Assembly (NCBI RefSeq): GCF_028640845.1
Contig: NC_080543.1
Span: forward strand, 97,639,825-97,703,824
Source: Ahaetulla prasina
Taxonomy: Eukaryota > Chordata > Lepidosauria > Squamata > Colubridae
Reading direction: 5' to 3'
Length of the DNA: 64,000 nucleotides
Both the position numbers and the translations under genes were made by a program. Of the stretch, positions 45,801 through 51,456 are shown one piece after another. Within the stretch, counting starts at the first letter, position 1, and every line of letters starts with the position of its first letter. Under the pieces are notes generated by a model, which ran no database searches, was not told where the DNA came from, and was given only the letters and a program-made list of their open reading frames with translations.

Positions 45801-46826
45801 CCTGAAGCCGTATTGGCTAGCGATCTGAATTGCTTTGAGGATGGAGGCATTAAAGCAGAGACTCCTCCCCTATTAAGTTTATCACACCTGAAGCCAGATT
45901 AGGCTAGTGATTGGGAGTGATTGCAGCTGGCTTGAGAGCAAAAAAATCAGAGCAAAGATTTCTCTCTTTTAATTCATCACGCCTGAAGCTGAATTCGGCT
46001 AGCGATTTGAAGAGCCTGCAGCTGGCTTGTGGAGTCAACCGTTGGAGCGCGATTCTTCGACTCACAAGTATACTTCCCATATTTCCGATGGTCTTAGGCG
46101 ACCCCTGGCAAATCGTCATTCGACCCCCAACAGGGTCGCGACCCACAGGTTGAGAACCGCTGGTGTAACTAAACTAGACAAAAGGGGAAATGAAGTTTTT
46201 TCAGAAGAAGGCAATTGCAAGCCATTTCTCTGTTGTTACCAAGAAAACTAGGAAGAGATTTCCATGAAGTCATTAGGAATTGAGATGATTCAATTCAATA
46301 CAGTCACTTCTTTAGATTCAAGAAACACAATCCATTTTTCTAAAATTAAGCAATTTTTATCATCAGTACCTGATTAAAATGTATGCTTTACCTGGCCCAT
46401 ATTGATTCGGGGTTTTGTTTTTTTTTATTCACAGCTGTCATTACTATTGTGGATAAAATGATCAAGCTAAGCAGAAGAGTGATCATTATTTTAATGCCAG
46501 ATCTATATTGTGGTGGCATGCAGAGTTTGTTGTCTGAACAGGAACTTGCAGTCTACAGTGCTCTTATCCAGGAGGAAACCAAAGTTATACTGATTCAGCT
46601 AGACAAAATAAAAGACTTCAGTAGTATGCCAGAATCTCTCAGATATCTTAAGCAAAAGCATGGCATACTCACATGGAGGGGAACTTTTACAGAAACCACT
46701 GAAATGGCAACTACACGGTTTTGGAAGAATGTGAGATACCAGATGCCAGCCAGCCCAAGCCCACTTGCCTCAGACTTGCATTTTTTGCCAATAACTTTTC
46801 ACTCTTCTCAGATATCAGACGGATGA
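18526..46826 (+). CDS. IL1R1: Interleukin-1 receptor type 1 (IL1R family), 10 coding exons
   Basis: Single-pass receptor for an IL-1-type cytokine. Joined exons: 18526-18589 (ATG at 18529), 28194-28404, 30173-30353, 35248-35416, 35898-35963, 36066-36174, 39769-39905, 41107-41247, 43576-43740, 46435-46826. All have AG acceptors and GT donors, and all phases fit, giving 1632 nt and about 543 residues (family usually 540-580). Order: signal peptide, Ig1, Ig2, Ig3, TM, TIR. The TIR shows box 1 (YDAYVLYP), box 2 (GYKLFILGRDDVPG) and box 3 (FWKNVRY). Why IL1R1: the spacing from LCFN to LQWYK in Ig2 (42 residues) and from the next Cys to the end of strand SLLINNI (23) equals IL1R1 as I recall it, and the tail reads RFWKNVRYQMP. 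The TIR and TM exons also resemble IL1RL2 (PGQAV, AVYSALIQ), so IL1RL2 is the alternative. Odd: the second Cys of the N-terminal Ig1 disulfide is missing. Confidence 0.82.
18590..20084. other. IL1R1 intron 1, left part
   Basis: AT-rich, with no other exon or clear repeat. A (TA)n run sits just upstream, at about 18472-18488. Confidence 0.5.
20085..21150 (-). mobile_element. Penelope-like retroelement, 3' part with GIY-YIG endonuclease
   Basis: The minus strand at 20379-20654 encodes VYAIQCKEPCTDLYIGETKQ, then CMAQHRK, VHLHLKDKGHSF and ILDREGHWFEREVKEAIYV. This is the GIY-YIG endonuclease of Penelope-like elements (Y-A-I-x-C ... L-Y-I-G-E-T). Farther 5' (to about 21150), decayed RT-thumb sequence reads SLVFLDCTV, then YLHFDSHHPLEHK and FRTRGYPKWG. 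Several stops break it. This is a 5'-truncated, inactive copy in intron 1 of gene 1. Relatives: 17990-18130 and 41505-41940. Confidence 0.8.
21243..21396 (+). repeat. DIRS left terminal inverted repeat
   Basis: Reverse complement of 27161-27320 over most of its length (GGCATACAAGAGGATTTTCC, CAGACCTGACCGCCGTTT and GACGACACAT are shared). The outermost bases (CTCATTCTCATTGTCGGGGG) differ from the right end and are found again in the internal complementary region. Confidence 0.88.
22024..23274 (+). pseudogene. DIRS gag-like ORF1, broken
   Basis: Starts MADASRSKKTKGSTTKE, Lys-rich with HARADERRHKAIQKVIDKAL. An in-frame TAA at 22279-22281 splits it, and the same frame resumes (PQGPLDSLVELPQQ) and runs to 23274. 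It is Gln/Pro-rich in the middle and acidic later (SLSEDEDTKDLTLSDDEDLV). More gag-like sequence continues in other frames to about 23880 (KGHLASAWSVRAS, NFITNCILSRSHFVEQ). No zinc knuckle is seen, as is usual for DIRS gag. Function inferred from position. Confidence 0.7.
23880..24840 (+). pseudogene. DIRS reverse transcriptase, broken
   Basis: RT motifs in order: GRGFYSRLFVVRK, GGWRAVLDLKSLN, SSIDLTEAYLHIPI (first catalytic Asp), LPFGLSSAPRVFTKV, and YLDDI (catalytic Asp pair) at about 24519-24533. Directly after this the frame ends (FNH stop, 24538-24540) and the protein resumes in another frame from 24549 (MSSSLSSAERDVRTTIQVL, HLGAEIDT). The AT-rich bases at about 24530-24555 look like a small local insertion. 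Confidence 0.85.
24990..25432 (+). pseudogene. DIRS RNase H region
   Basis: Frame fragments show LTITTDASYSAGG (first catalytic Asp), INLLELRAIFLA (Glu), ILTDNTTAKAHVNRMGG (Asp) and GVANTTADFLSR (Asp), the RNase H pattern of DIRS elements. A following segment from 25439 (MDLFSSASNHQLPRYFTRFP, then LVAPYWPRRPWFVDLL) is the conserved block between RNase H and recombinase in these elements. The frame changes between the blocks. Confidence 0.82.
25750..26955 (+). pseudogene. DIRS tyrosine recombinase, interrupted
   Basis: N-terminal part: LEVERLLLTRANVPSKIISM, RIYQATWKTFASWCEARG, VVHVLEFLHDGF and SPNTLR. Catalytic part: ITSARRVSELSTLS (first Arg), AHSTRSASTSAAWATQ (His-x-x-Arg) and HYRLD (Tyr nucleophile). 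These are the expected residues of the lambda-integrase-like family. It is inactivated by a foreign 118-bp insertion at about 26166-26283 and a TGA at 26750-26752 just before the H-x-x-R box. Confidence 0.85.
26166..26283 (-). mobile_element. Short retroposon tail inserted in the DIRS recombinase
   Basis: Contains CATTTATACCCCGCCCTTCT and CCGAAGACTCAGGGCGGCTT, the reverse complement of the L2-type tail at 62830-62870, beside a T-run. It breaks the recombinase frame between GILHRVLSAF and LMRAPFEPLREVSLWFL, so it landed after the DIRS copy. Confidence 0.75.
27003..27090 (+). repeat. DIRS internal complementary region
   Basis: CCGCCGTTTCCCCCGACAAT plus GAGAATG is complementary to the extreme left end (21243 onward). 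It is followed directly by GGCTTACCTGAACG and CCCCTTCTAGGAGAGGGGG, complementary to the extreme right end (about 27290-27343). The region therefore joins the two element tips, the template used to finish the circular DIRS intermediate. Confidence 0.88.
27161..27343 (-). repeat. DIRS right terminal inverted repeat
   Basis: Inverted partner of 21243-21396. Its last part (CTCTCCTAGAAGGGGCATTC, then AGGTAAGCC) is not in the left repeat but is present, inverted, in the internal complementary region. Confidence 0.88.
27344..28193. other. IL1R1 intron 1, right part
   Basis: AT-rich unique-looking sequence leading to the exon 2 acceptor. Nothing else recognised. Confidence 0.5.
28194..28404 (+). CDS. 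IL1R1: IL1R1 exon 2, Ig domain 1
   Basis: Encodes CEEEIVSFF, then TVSC, VTWYRND, SRVYQQ and LEDSGMYQC: the two Ig cysteines, the Trp core and the D-x-G-x-Y-x-C signature. Acceptor TTTGTTAG; donor TTTA|GTAAGT. The last two bases (TA) join T of exon 3 to give Tyr. Read through, the next codon would be TAG, so the splice is needed. Confidence 0.9.
28437..28783 (-). mobile_element. MITE-like repeat, copy 1 of 3
   Basis: Begins TGGTAGTCCCAACCCAACTT and ends GTAAGTCAAGGACTACCTGT, an imperfect terminal inverted repeat (ACAGGTAGTCCTTGACTTAC). The inside, including CAATGGGGAAGCCAGATTCA, recurs inverted at 55093-55478 and 57725-58003. Confidence 0.7.
29420..30090 (+). repeat. Interspersed repeat with internal minisatellite
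   Basis: Starts GACTAGCTGGATGCCCATGC and ends near GCTTTTATATAGAT. Between about 29530 and 29890 is a minisatellite with a period near 43 bp, seven to eight copies, each with TTCTCTCCCTCAGGCTGG and a CCCACAGAAGCCT or CCATAGATCCT variant. Frames across it on both strands are repeat translation, not genes. Confidence 0.75.
30173..30353 (+). CDS. IL1R1: IL1R1 exon 3, Ig1-Ig2
   Basis: Encodes YNSRRVNKTLIVFENSIG, LCFN, VFEQKVPL, LTCPDLQNF and ALQWYK. Acceptor TTATTACAG; donor AAG|GTAAGT, phase 0. The position where relatives have Cys (RNS-x-x-C) is occupied by Val. Confidence 0.9.
30590..32460 (+). mobile_element. Non-LTR retrotransposon 3' part, split by an LTR
   Basis: The frame at 30660-30905 gives TFKYLGVVIQATGSR, the F-K-Y-L-G-V motif just C-terminal of LINE RT catalytic sequence. 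After several stops, a Cys-rich tail (LCSCGSGEVET, then VTHILLRCSFYTEIQK) is cut between its halves by the solo LTR at 31424-31995. It ends with an AATAAACTGAACTGAATTGA-type tail. Clade not assigned. In intron 3 of gene 1. Confidence 0.7.
31424..31995 (-). mobile_element. Solo LTR, inserted in a LINE
   Basis: 572 bp, + strand ends TGTTCTGT and TCACAACA, with a perfect 5-bp duplication CTGTG (31419-31423 and 31996-32000). On the minus strand it has GGATATAAAAGG (TATA) after GAGTCACTGAGCCACACCCC, and AAATAAAAAG (poly(A) signal) toward its end. No internal region remains. It shares the CTGAGTCA, AGCCACACCCC and TATA-box arrangement with the LTR at 54454-55028. Confidence 0.88.
32557..34460. repeat. 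952-bp tandem duplication
   Basis: Two head-to-tail copies with a constant offset of 952 bp (for example ACTATAAGGC at 32571 and 33523, CTGATATAAA at 33489 and 34441). The copies looked identical wherever I compared them outside the T-runs at the joints, including identical minus-strand 63-codon frames at 33072-33263 and 34024-34215. The unit itself is AT-rich and not recognised. Confidence 0.92.
34640..34950 (+). repeat. LINE tail and unassigned repeat fragment
   Basis: CACCTTGAGCTAATTGTAAA, then AATAAAGGTGGGGTATAAAT, is an L2/CR1-type 3' tail. It is followed by GTGCTCTCTGAGCTTAGCTG and CAGAGATTTCATTACACAAC, a retroelement-3'-like segment of which a short relative is at about 18440-18470. 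An (AAATC)n run is at 34988-35010. Confidence 0.5.
35248..35416 (+). CDS. IL1R1: IL1R1 exon 4, Ig domain 2 end
   Basis: Encodes ECNLHLYEDWKFSSSG, SLLINNI, EDEGIYICRAKL and YNISRAIKLTTF. The D-E-G-x-Y-x-C closing signature of Ig2 is present. Acceptor TTTGTTTCAG; donor TTTTG|GTATGT. Confidence 0.9.
35898..35963 (+). CDS. IL1R1: IL1R1 exon 5, Ig2-Ig3 linker
   Basis: 66-nt exon encoding EIPKKNIPDIIYPNNNSIEV and KP. Acceptor CTGTTTTAG; donor CCAG|GTAAGT. A short linker exon at this place is normal for the family. Confidence 0.85.
36066..36174 (+). CDS. IL1R1: IL1R1 exon 6, Ig domain 3 first half
   Basis: Encodes DSRFDLVCNVSADPLDEMV, VTWKFNNETLN and TDEKY. First Ig3 cysteine (LVCNV) and Trp core. 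Acceptor TTTGCAG; donor ATAA|GTAAGT. Confidence 0.88.
36407..36623. mobile_element. Short non-autonomous DNA element
   Basis: Ends CGGGTGAAATGCTACC and GTAGATTTCACCC are inverted, and CTATC flanks both sides (36402-36406 and 36624-36628). The inside is CpG-containing (GGTTTGGCCGATCCGG, CTCCGCATGCGCAGAAG). ATTTCACCCCT also ends the repeat near 930, so it belongs to a dispersed family. Confidence 0.6.
36845..39490 (-). mobile_element. CR1/L3-type LINE, 5'-truncated, 2.6 kb
   Basis: The minus strand encodes, 5' to 3': the end of an APE endonuclease (PLIFLGDLNLPLINW, at 39362-38778), reverse transcriptase (AIPVFKKGDPSLVENYRPIS, IYTDFCKAFDSVVHDKLL, GIPQGSVLGPTLF at 38322-37795, catalytic FADDVKLF at about 37770) and the C-terminal region (TRAYKTFARPILENSLPVWN, then YDFSNRVVNTWNTLSDSVV). 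Frameshifts separate these parts, so it is inactive. A short internal tandem repeat gives SFNLPPYK twice at about 39061-39117. It fills intron 6 of gene 1 in antisense. Confidence 0.88.
39769..39905 (+). CDS. IL1R1: IL1R1 exon 7, Ig domain 3 second half
   Basis: Encodes KVLSGKQIIEVKLNISKV, YGKYLCEVW and VAYIVLNYP. Second Ig3 cysteine (YLCEV). Acceptor TGTTGTTAG; donor CCAG|GTAAGT. It is separated from exon 6 by a 3.6-kb intron filled by a LINE. Confidence 0.88.
39906..41106. other. IL1R1 intron 7, nothing recognised
   Basis: AT-rich. A CTCTCCTCTCC-type pyrimidine run at 41040-41075 lies before the exon 8 acceptor. Confidence 0.5.
41107..41247 (+). CDS. IL1R1: IL1R1 exon 8, transmembrane segment
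   Basis: Encodes APNVQIYVIGGLISPLF and IIIASLLTYKFF, the single membrane helix, then KVDITLWYRDSC, the conserved juxtamembrane motif of signalling IL-1 receptors. Acceptor CCAATACAG; donor GGAA|GTAAGT. See 41287-41292 for what follows if this donor is skipped. Confidence 0.9.
41287..41292 (+). promoter_or_regulatory. IL1R1: Candidate intronic poly(A) signal after exon 8
   Basis: If the exon 8 donor is not used, the frame continues for 14 codons (SKFSFSHLMPSDKE) to TAA at 41289-41291, and this stop lies inside a perfect AATAAA (41287-41292). A transcript ended here would encode a membrane-anchored receptor without a TIR domain. The hexamer is seen; its use is inference. Confidence 0.35.
41505..41940 (-). 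mobile_element. Penelope-like fragments in inverted arrangement
   Basis: 41505-41790 repeats the 3' region of the 20085 element in the same sense (CTATGGAGATTCTTAATCAT, then AGGACTGTA and TGGTGTCATATC). 41868-41940 is the opposite-sense copy (CCAGTTGCCTTTTGGAAAAG). Between them, CAGAATGTGAACTTTAAAGT and its near complement form a hairpin at 41788-41850. Only 3' sequences; no open frame. Confidence 0.6.
41941..43575. other. IL1R1 intron 8, mostly unrecognised
   Basis: AT-rich, containing a (GATT)n then (CTGA)n microsatellite at 42791-42875. Confidence 0.6.
43576..43740 (+). CDS. IL1R1: IL1R1 exon 9, TIR domain part 1
   Basis: Encodes DEKVYDAYVLYP (TIR box 1), FVFKLLPEILEKQCGYKLF and ILGRDDVPGQ (box 2 / BB loop, with the R-D-D-x-x-P/V-G pattern). 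Acceptor CTTCCTTCTAG; donor CAAG|GTATGT. Confidence 0.93.
44345..44460 (-). repeat. CR1-type LINE 3' fragment
   Basis: AACAGAGTTGGAAGGGTCTT, then TGGAGGTCTTCTAGTCCAAC and CCCCTGCCCAGGCAGG: the common sauropsid CR1 3'-end sequence, read on its complementary strand. The opposite-sense piece is at about 45235-45300 (GGGGGTTGGACTAGATGTCC). Confidence 0.65.
44461..45694. other. IL1R1 intron 9, mostly unrecognised
   Basis: AT-rich. It contains the CR1 piece at 45235-45300 and no other supported feature. Confidence 0.5.
45695..46162. mobile_element. hAT element of SPIN-like type
   Basis: 468 bp. Terminal repeats CAGTGGTTCTCAACCT and AGGTTGAGAACCGCTG, with a perfect 8-bp duplication GTGTAACT (45687-45694 and 46163-46170). 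These ends match the SPIN (Space Invader) hAT family as I recall it, known for horizontal spread among tetrapods including squamates. The inside has no transposase. It holds three loosely repeated units (CGCCTGAAGCC ... GGCTAGCGAT) near 45800, 45885 and 45980. In intron 9 of gene 1. Confidence 0.88.
46435..46826 (+). CDS. IL1R1: IL1R1 exon 10, TIR domain part 2 and stop
   Basis: Encodes AVITIVDKMIKLSRRVIIIL, LLSEQELAVYSALIQ, KVILIQLDKIKDF, MPESLRYLKQKHGILTW and TRFWKNVRYQMP (box 3 FWKN), then a tail ending ISDG and TGA at 46824. Acceptor TTATTCACAG. Confidence 0.93.
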
Positions 46827-48237
46827 CGTCAAAGCCACACTTGAAATCTATTCCAGTGGATCCTTATAGATGCACAAACATGTGCATCTGCTAGAGATTG
46901 TTCCAAGTCTGGGATCAACAGAATCACAATTCAGAACAGTATTTTCTGCAAGATGATTCACTCATAGGCTGTGAAGTGCATGAGCTACTTCAGCAAGTGA
47001 CAAAATAATGTGAATGCTGGACAAGGAAGAAGTTGAAATTGTTTTTTGCATACTATTATTTTACATGCAAAATAAGTGAGTATATAAGGAGCTATTCTAT
47101 AAGAAAACTTTATATTATGAAAAAGAATTTAAATTAAGACCCCAAGGGTTTGAGCAAAATGGTAAATATTGATCTAGCACTGATGTTTATTATAGCTATC
47201 AGCAAGGATTTAAACTCTAATTTTTCCTTTAACTGATATCCTTCCTAGAATTTCCATTGAAAAACAGCCTGTATGGCTGTAAGTTGATGAGATGGGCATA
47301 TTTCTGTCTTTTGAACAACAGTGTCTATATAGTACTCCTTTGCTTGTACTGCCTTAATTAAATGGAAGATTCAAGATAGTTGCAAAAAATATTTCGGCAT
47401 GTACTTACTCTCTCTATAGAGTTACTGTATATTCCAAATACACTACATATGGAATCTGGTACAATCCATATACTATGGGTATTACTTTAGTATCTCCCAA
47501 GGAGAAAAATAGAAATGACATATTTAAATAAATTGCCATACCAGGAAGCAAGGGTAAAGCATGCTTTATAATTTTAGTTTGGCTTTTTTAATTAAACACT
47601 TTCGTTACTAAATGAATTATTTTGAATTGAGTGATTTGTCAGTAGTTCAGAAACAATTGTTATATTTCAAATCACTAAATATATGCAATACAAACATTTC
47701 AATTTATTTTCAGAAATTGTATTTTGTAGTAGGGGAGCCCAGATTTAATAATTTGACCAAATATTTTTTGTACACTTTGGGTACAATTGTACAAATTATT
47801 CCTGTATTTGTTATGTCCAATTTTCAGACACTGCCTGGATAAGTTCCTGCAGTTTTCTTGCAAGGTTTTTGATGTGGTTTGCCATTCCCTCAGGTTGAAA
47901 GAAAGTGACTGGCCCAAGGTTTGCTTGATTGGCTTTGTGCTTAAGATGGGACTAGAACTCACAATCTCCTGATTTCTCCTGATGCCTTAACAAATATACG
48001 ACACTGGCTCGCATACTATTTTTAATCATAAAAACAATTAAACGGGGTCATAATATGGTTCTGTGGCCTTGTGTAGGGAATTCAAAAGAGCATACAGTCA
48101 TGGGGTTGATTGGTGCCATGGGAGCTTCCCCTTGCCTTTGACAACTACTTTATAACAAGTAAAACTATTTTATAAAGTAGTTATAATGTAACTACTTTAT
48201 ACAACAATATTCTTGCCTGCTTAATTGTTTCTATAAT
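46827..48237 (+). other. IL1R1 3' UTR and following intergenic DNA
   Basis: No further coding sequence. The first convincing AATAAA is at about 47527-47532, a candidate 3' end. A minus-strand SINE (about 47870-48010) has a degenerate B box (GAGTTCTAGTC) on the minus strand. Confidence 0.4.
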
Positions 48238-48284
48238 TTAAAATTTTAACATTTTAATATGTATATACTGTTTTATATTTTGAT

Positions 48285-48370
48285 ACGTTATTGTACATTG
48301 CTCAGAGACTCCCCTTGCGAGAGATAAGTAGTTCAAAAATGTGAAATATAAATATAAATAAATAAATCTT
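48285..48370 (+). repeat. L2/CR1-type LINE 3' tail
   Basis: TTGTACATTGCTCAGAGACT, then an AAATATAAATATAAATAAAT tail, resembles the end of the L2 LINE at 62780-62870 (GTACATTGC ... CGGTATAAAAAT). Confidence 0.5.
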
Positions 48371-48641
48371 ATAAACCACAAAATTATGGCTATGAAATCT
48401 TTGTGTCTTTGTTGTGTAATGTGCTGCAACACTCACTTGAGATTTTAAAAAGACACCTGAACAATGTAATCAAATGGGAAATATTTTAAAAAATTAAAAC
48501 CACTGTATCAAAGGCTTTTGAAAACCTAAGTGGGAAAATACTGACATATAATGTTCATTAATAGTATCTTCTCTACTCATCTGAAAAAACCTACATAATT
48601 TTGGATATAACAAACCGGTCAGCTGCAACCTTTGTCATGAT

Positions 48642-49012
48642 CAGGGATGTCAAACTAAAGGCCTGGGGGCCGGATCTGGCCCACGGGGTGCTTAGATCTG
48701 GCCCATGGGACCTCTTCCAAGAAACAGTGAAGGACCGCCCCATGGTGCCTCTGCAAGTGAAAACAGAGCTCAGCAAGGTCATATGCGGCCCTCACGAGCT
48801 CTGTATTCAATGGCAGAGAGTTGCAGGAAGCCATTGTAGCCGAAAATGGAGCTCAGGAGCCTGTTTTGACTGGCAGAGCACTCAGGCCACCACAGACCCC
48901 CCTGACATGAGTGATGTCGAGCTGGCCACGCCCACCTGGCCACACCCACCCATCCCCAAGGTCAAACACCATCCTGATGCGGCCCTCAATGAAATCGAGT
49001 TTGACAACCCTG
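48642..49012. mobile_element. hAT-like non-autonomous element
   Basis: 371 bp with ends CAGGGATGTCAAACT and AGTTTGACAACCCTG, inverted. The flanks GTCATGAT (48634-48641) and GACGTGAT (49013-49020) agree at 6 of 8 bases. The inside contains GGGGGCCGGATCTGGCCCAC. The long + frame across it is not a gene. Confidence 0.78.
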
Positions 49013-49284
49013 GACGTGATTAATGCTCATCACAATACCTTACTTAAAAGCTATTGCATGCTTTATGTGAACTTGATTCTGAAAATTTTTTGGTTGTAAA
49101 GAATGCGGGGGAGATAGGACAGTTTTTCCTGTGACATTGTTAAAATTGTGGAGTTGTCTTAGAAAAAGTGATCTGGTATAATCACTTTTAGCCTTTTGTA
49201 TTTAACCCTCATGAATCACTTTGTCCAAAACCCTGAGTCCTAACACTTAGAGCACTTAGACTTACATGCTTTACAGCCCTCTCT

Positions 49285-49500
49285 AAGGGGTGGTTAGAAT
49301 GCAGTATTGCAGGCTAACTCTGCTGACTGCCAGCAGTTCGATCCTGACCAGCTCAAGGTTAACACAGCCTTCCATCTTTCCGAGATCAGTAAAATGAGAA
49401 CCCAGATTGTTGGGGGCAATATTGTAACTCTGTAAACTGTTTAAAGAGAACTGTAAAGCACTGTGAAGTGGTTTATAAGTCTAAGTGCTATTGCTCTATT
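49285..49500 (+). mobile_element. tRNA-derived SINE
   Basis: A-box region TGGTTAGAATGCAG, B box AGTTCGATCCTGAC, body TCCATCTTTCCGAGATCAGT, and the 3' motif GTAAAGCACTGTGAAGTGGT followed by TATAAGTCTAAGTGCTATTG. A minus-sense relative is at about 57060-57290. Confidence 0.7.
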
Positions 49501-50449
49501 GCAATATTTGGGCAACTGTTTATAATTTTCCCTTAAGGAGAGAATATCAGAAAAATGTAAAAAAATTAAAACAAATCAACCTTTACTTTACTGAAGAATA
49601 ATCAGGAACTATAAAATTCACAGGAATTATGCTGTGGACATTCTAGCAGCCCCTAGGAAATCCTGGCAGATCTCCAAAAATTAAGCAGGCTCAACTAACA
49701 TTTTGGAAAAAAGGCAGTCAGAAACTGCCTGCATTTATGTAGCTGCCAATAAAATTGAATAATTTAATTAATAGTTTAATAAAAGTTAAGTTTAATTGTT
49801 CAAATCAAATTGATTCCTGCAAATGTAATTGAAAGCAGGGATAACGTACACAGTGCGTTTGGAAAGTTCATTTTTGTAAATTAAAAAGCTTGTGATTTTT
49901 GGAAGATTCAGCTATCCTAAACATCAAGCTAGCTTGGGTGAAAACAGCAAGGCCAATGCTTAAAAGGGTCTTTGATTACTTTGTACAAAGAATTTGTCTG
50001 CAAAACAGACAAATTCCAAGCACATTGCCCATCAGTCACCAAGCATTGGAGACACTGTATCTACAAGAACAATGAATGTGTCTATAGAGCCCAGGAAGGT
50101 ATTTTGGAATCTTGAGAGCATCACAATATGCCATCGATTAGTTTTTAGGCAATACCTAGGCTTCTACACTAGAACTGACTGGCATCCTCCACTTCATCAC
50201 ACATTCTTGGACCTAAAGCAACAGTATGGCAGCTATCTGGACGTAATGTTGGAAAAATCGATTCAGTCGCTTCTAGAGGGCTCCAGAAATTCCCCAGCAG
50301 CCTTGCCGAGGCCTTCATTTTCCAGAAGGCCGAAGCACAAATAAGTGGATCGCTCTCCCAGATCTGACAACGCAAAGGGGGAAGAAAAGGATCCAATTGA
50401 AAGGGAAAGAAGACGACAGAGCTCGCAAACCTGAACAGCTCAGTCAAGC
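49501..50449. other. Intergenic, nothing recognised
   Basis: AT-rich to about 50000, then gradually more GC-rich toward the CpG island. The 116-codon + frame at 49994-50344 has no family signature that I recognise. Confidence 0.4.
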
Positions 50450-51090
50450 TGTTTCAACAGGAACCTTGCAGAGTGCAGCATAATTGTGAACTGGCTACGC
50501 TCCACTTTCTTTATCAACGAATGTGCGGAATAGCTCGCATGGAACGAAACTGCTTACAATATTTTGGAATTATTATATGCGATATTTAAGCGAAGTAGTC
50601 CGAAAGCGCTCCTGCGATGTTATCGACGGCGGTACTTTCCTCTAATTTCCGCCTTGGGTAAGTGAAATTTTACCTTCTTTTCCCCTTTTTACGCGCGTAA
50701 TTTCTTCTGCGCGCCAACTGACAGTTGCCCTGGTTCGCGAGGAAGGCGAGGCTTCCGAGCGGAATCGATTTGTTCGTTCCCGCCAACGCCGCAACTGGCG
50801 GAGCCCTCCTTGCGTTGCCGCCTCTGCAACGCTGCTCTTGGCCGAGCGGAGGTGGGGCGGGCCTCTGGAAGGAAAAGCCACGGAAGTTCTTCGACTTTGG
50901 AGCACGAGTATCCGAGGTTGCAAAAGCAGCTTCTGCATTCGCACAATGGCGCAATTTCCCATCGAAAAACTCGGTGCACCATTTCTGGCACACTTCTTCC
51001 GCAACATTTAAGTTCTCACGAAAGTCTTCCAAAAACGTTGAGCAAAACGACCTGTTGCTTTCTTACTGCTATTTCTAGGAGCTTTCAAGC
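50450..51090 (+). promoter_or_regulatory. IL1RL2: CpG island, presumed IL1RL2 promoter and exon 1
   Basis: CpG-rich block with a good donor CTTGG|GTAAGTG (exon end 50657). The gene 2 signal exon has an acceptor (TTTTTGTGCAG, ending at 53768) six bases before its ATG, so a non-coding first exon upstream is required, and this is the nearest good candidate. The overlapping open frames on both strands are GC by-products. Bidirectional activity is possible. Confidence 0.6.
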
Positions 51091-51222
51091 GTCCCGGCTC
51101 TGGCATTGAAATGAGACTGAGATTCCTCTTTATTCCTGTCTTTCACTCACCACCACCCCCTCAGGTCCGACCCACTTTCCAGTCCTGTTGGTGGATCCTG
51201 AACTGGAGTTACAGCTTCCAGA

Positions 51223-51247
51223 AAAAGAGAGAGAGAGAGAGAGAGAG
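51223..51247. repeat. (GA)n microsatellite
   Basis: About 12 copies of GA. A looser GATA/GATG-rich tract lies at about 51790-51870. Confidence 0.85.
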
Positions 51248-51404
51248 CAGGGTTATCTATTGCTCCGAAAGGTTGACTCATGACATATCACCGACACATC
51301 TTAAGGCTCTACTCCAGGTGCGTTACAGCCAAATGGTCACGCAAGTCTAGCCAGTTCCTAGTCAAGCACTTGCGTTTATACCGAGGAGCCGCACTCGGCT
51401 GGCT

Positions 51405-51456
51405 GCTCAAAATCAGGAAAGTCGGTCCCGATTACCCTTTGGATGGGAGATCACCA
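51405..51456 (+). repeat. 5S rRNA-derived fragment
   Basis: ATCAGGAAAGTCGGTCCCGA and TTACCCTTTGGATGGGAGAT, then CACC, align with the vertebrate 5S internal promoter (AAGCAGGGTCGGGCCTGG, TTAGTACTTGGATGGGAGAC). Downstream AAGGAAGCAATGACAAACCA looks like a SINE body, so this may be a 5S-headed SINE rather than a bare pseudogene. Confidence 0.55.

Noticed and set aside
48601..49023. 140-codon frame as a gene
   Set aside because: It spans a hAT-like element with terminal repeats and flanking duplication.
49994..50344. 116-codon frame upstream of the second CpG island
   Set aside because: No recognisable family, no splice or start support, and low-complexity termini; kept as unassigned DNA.
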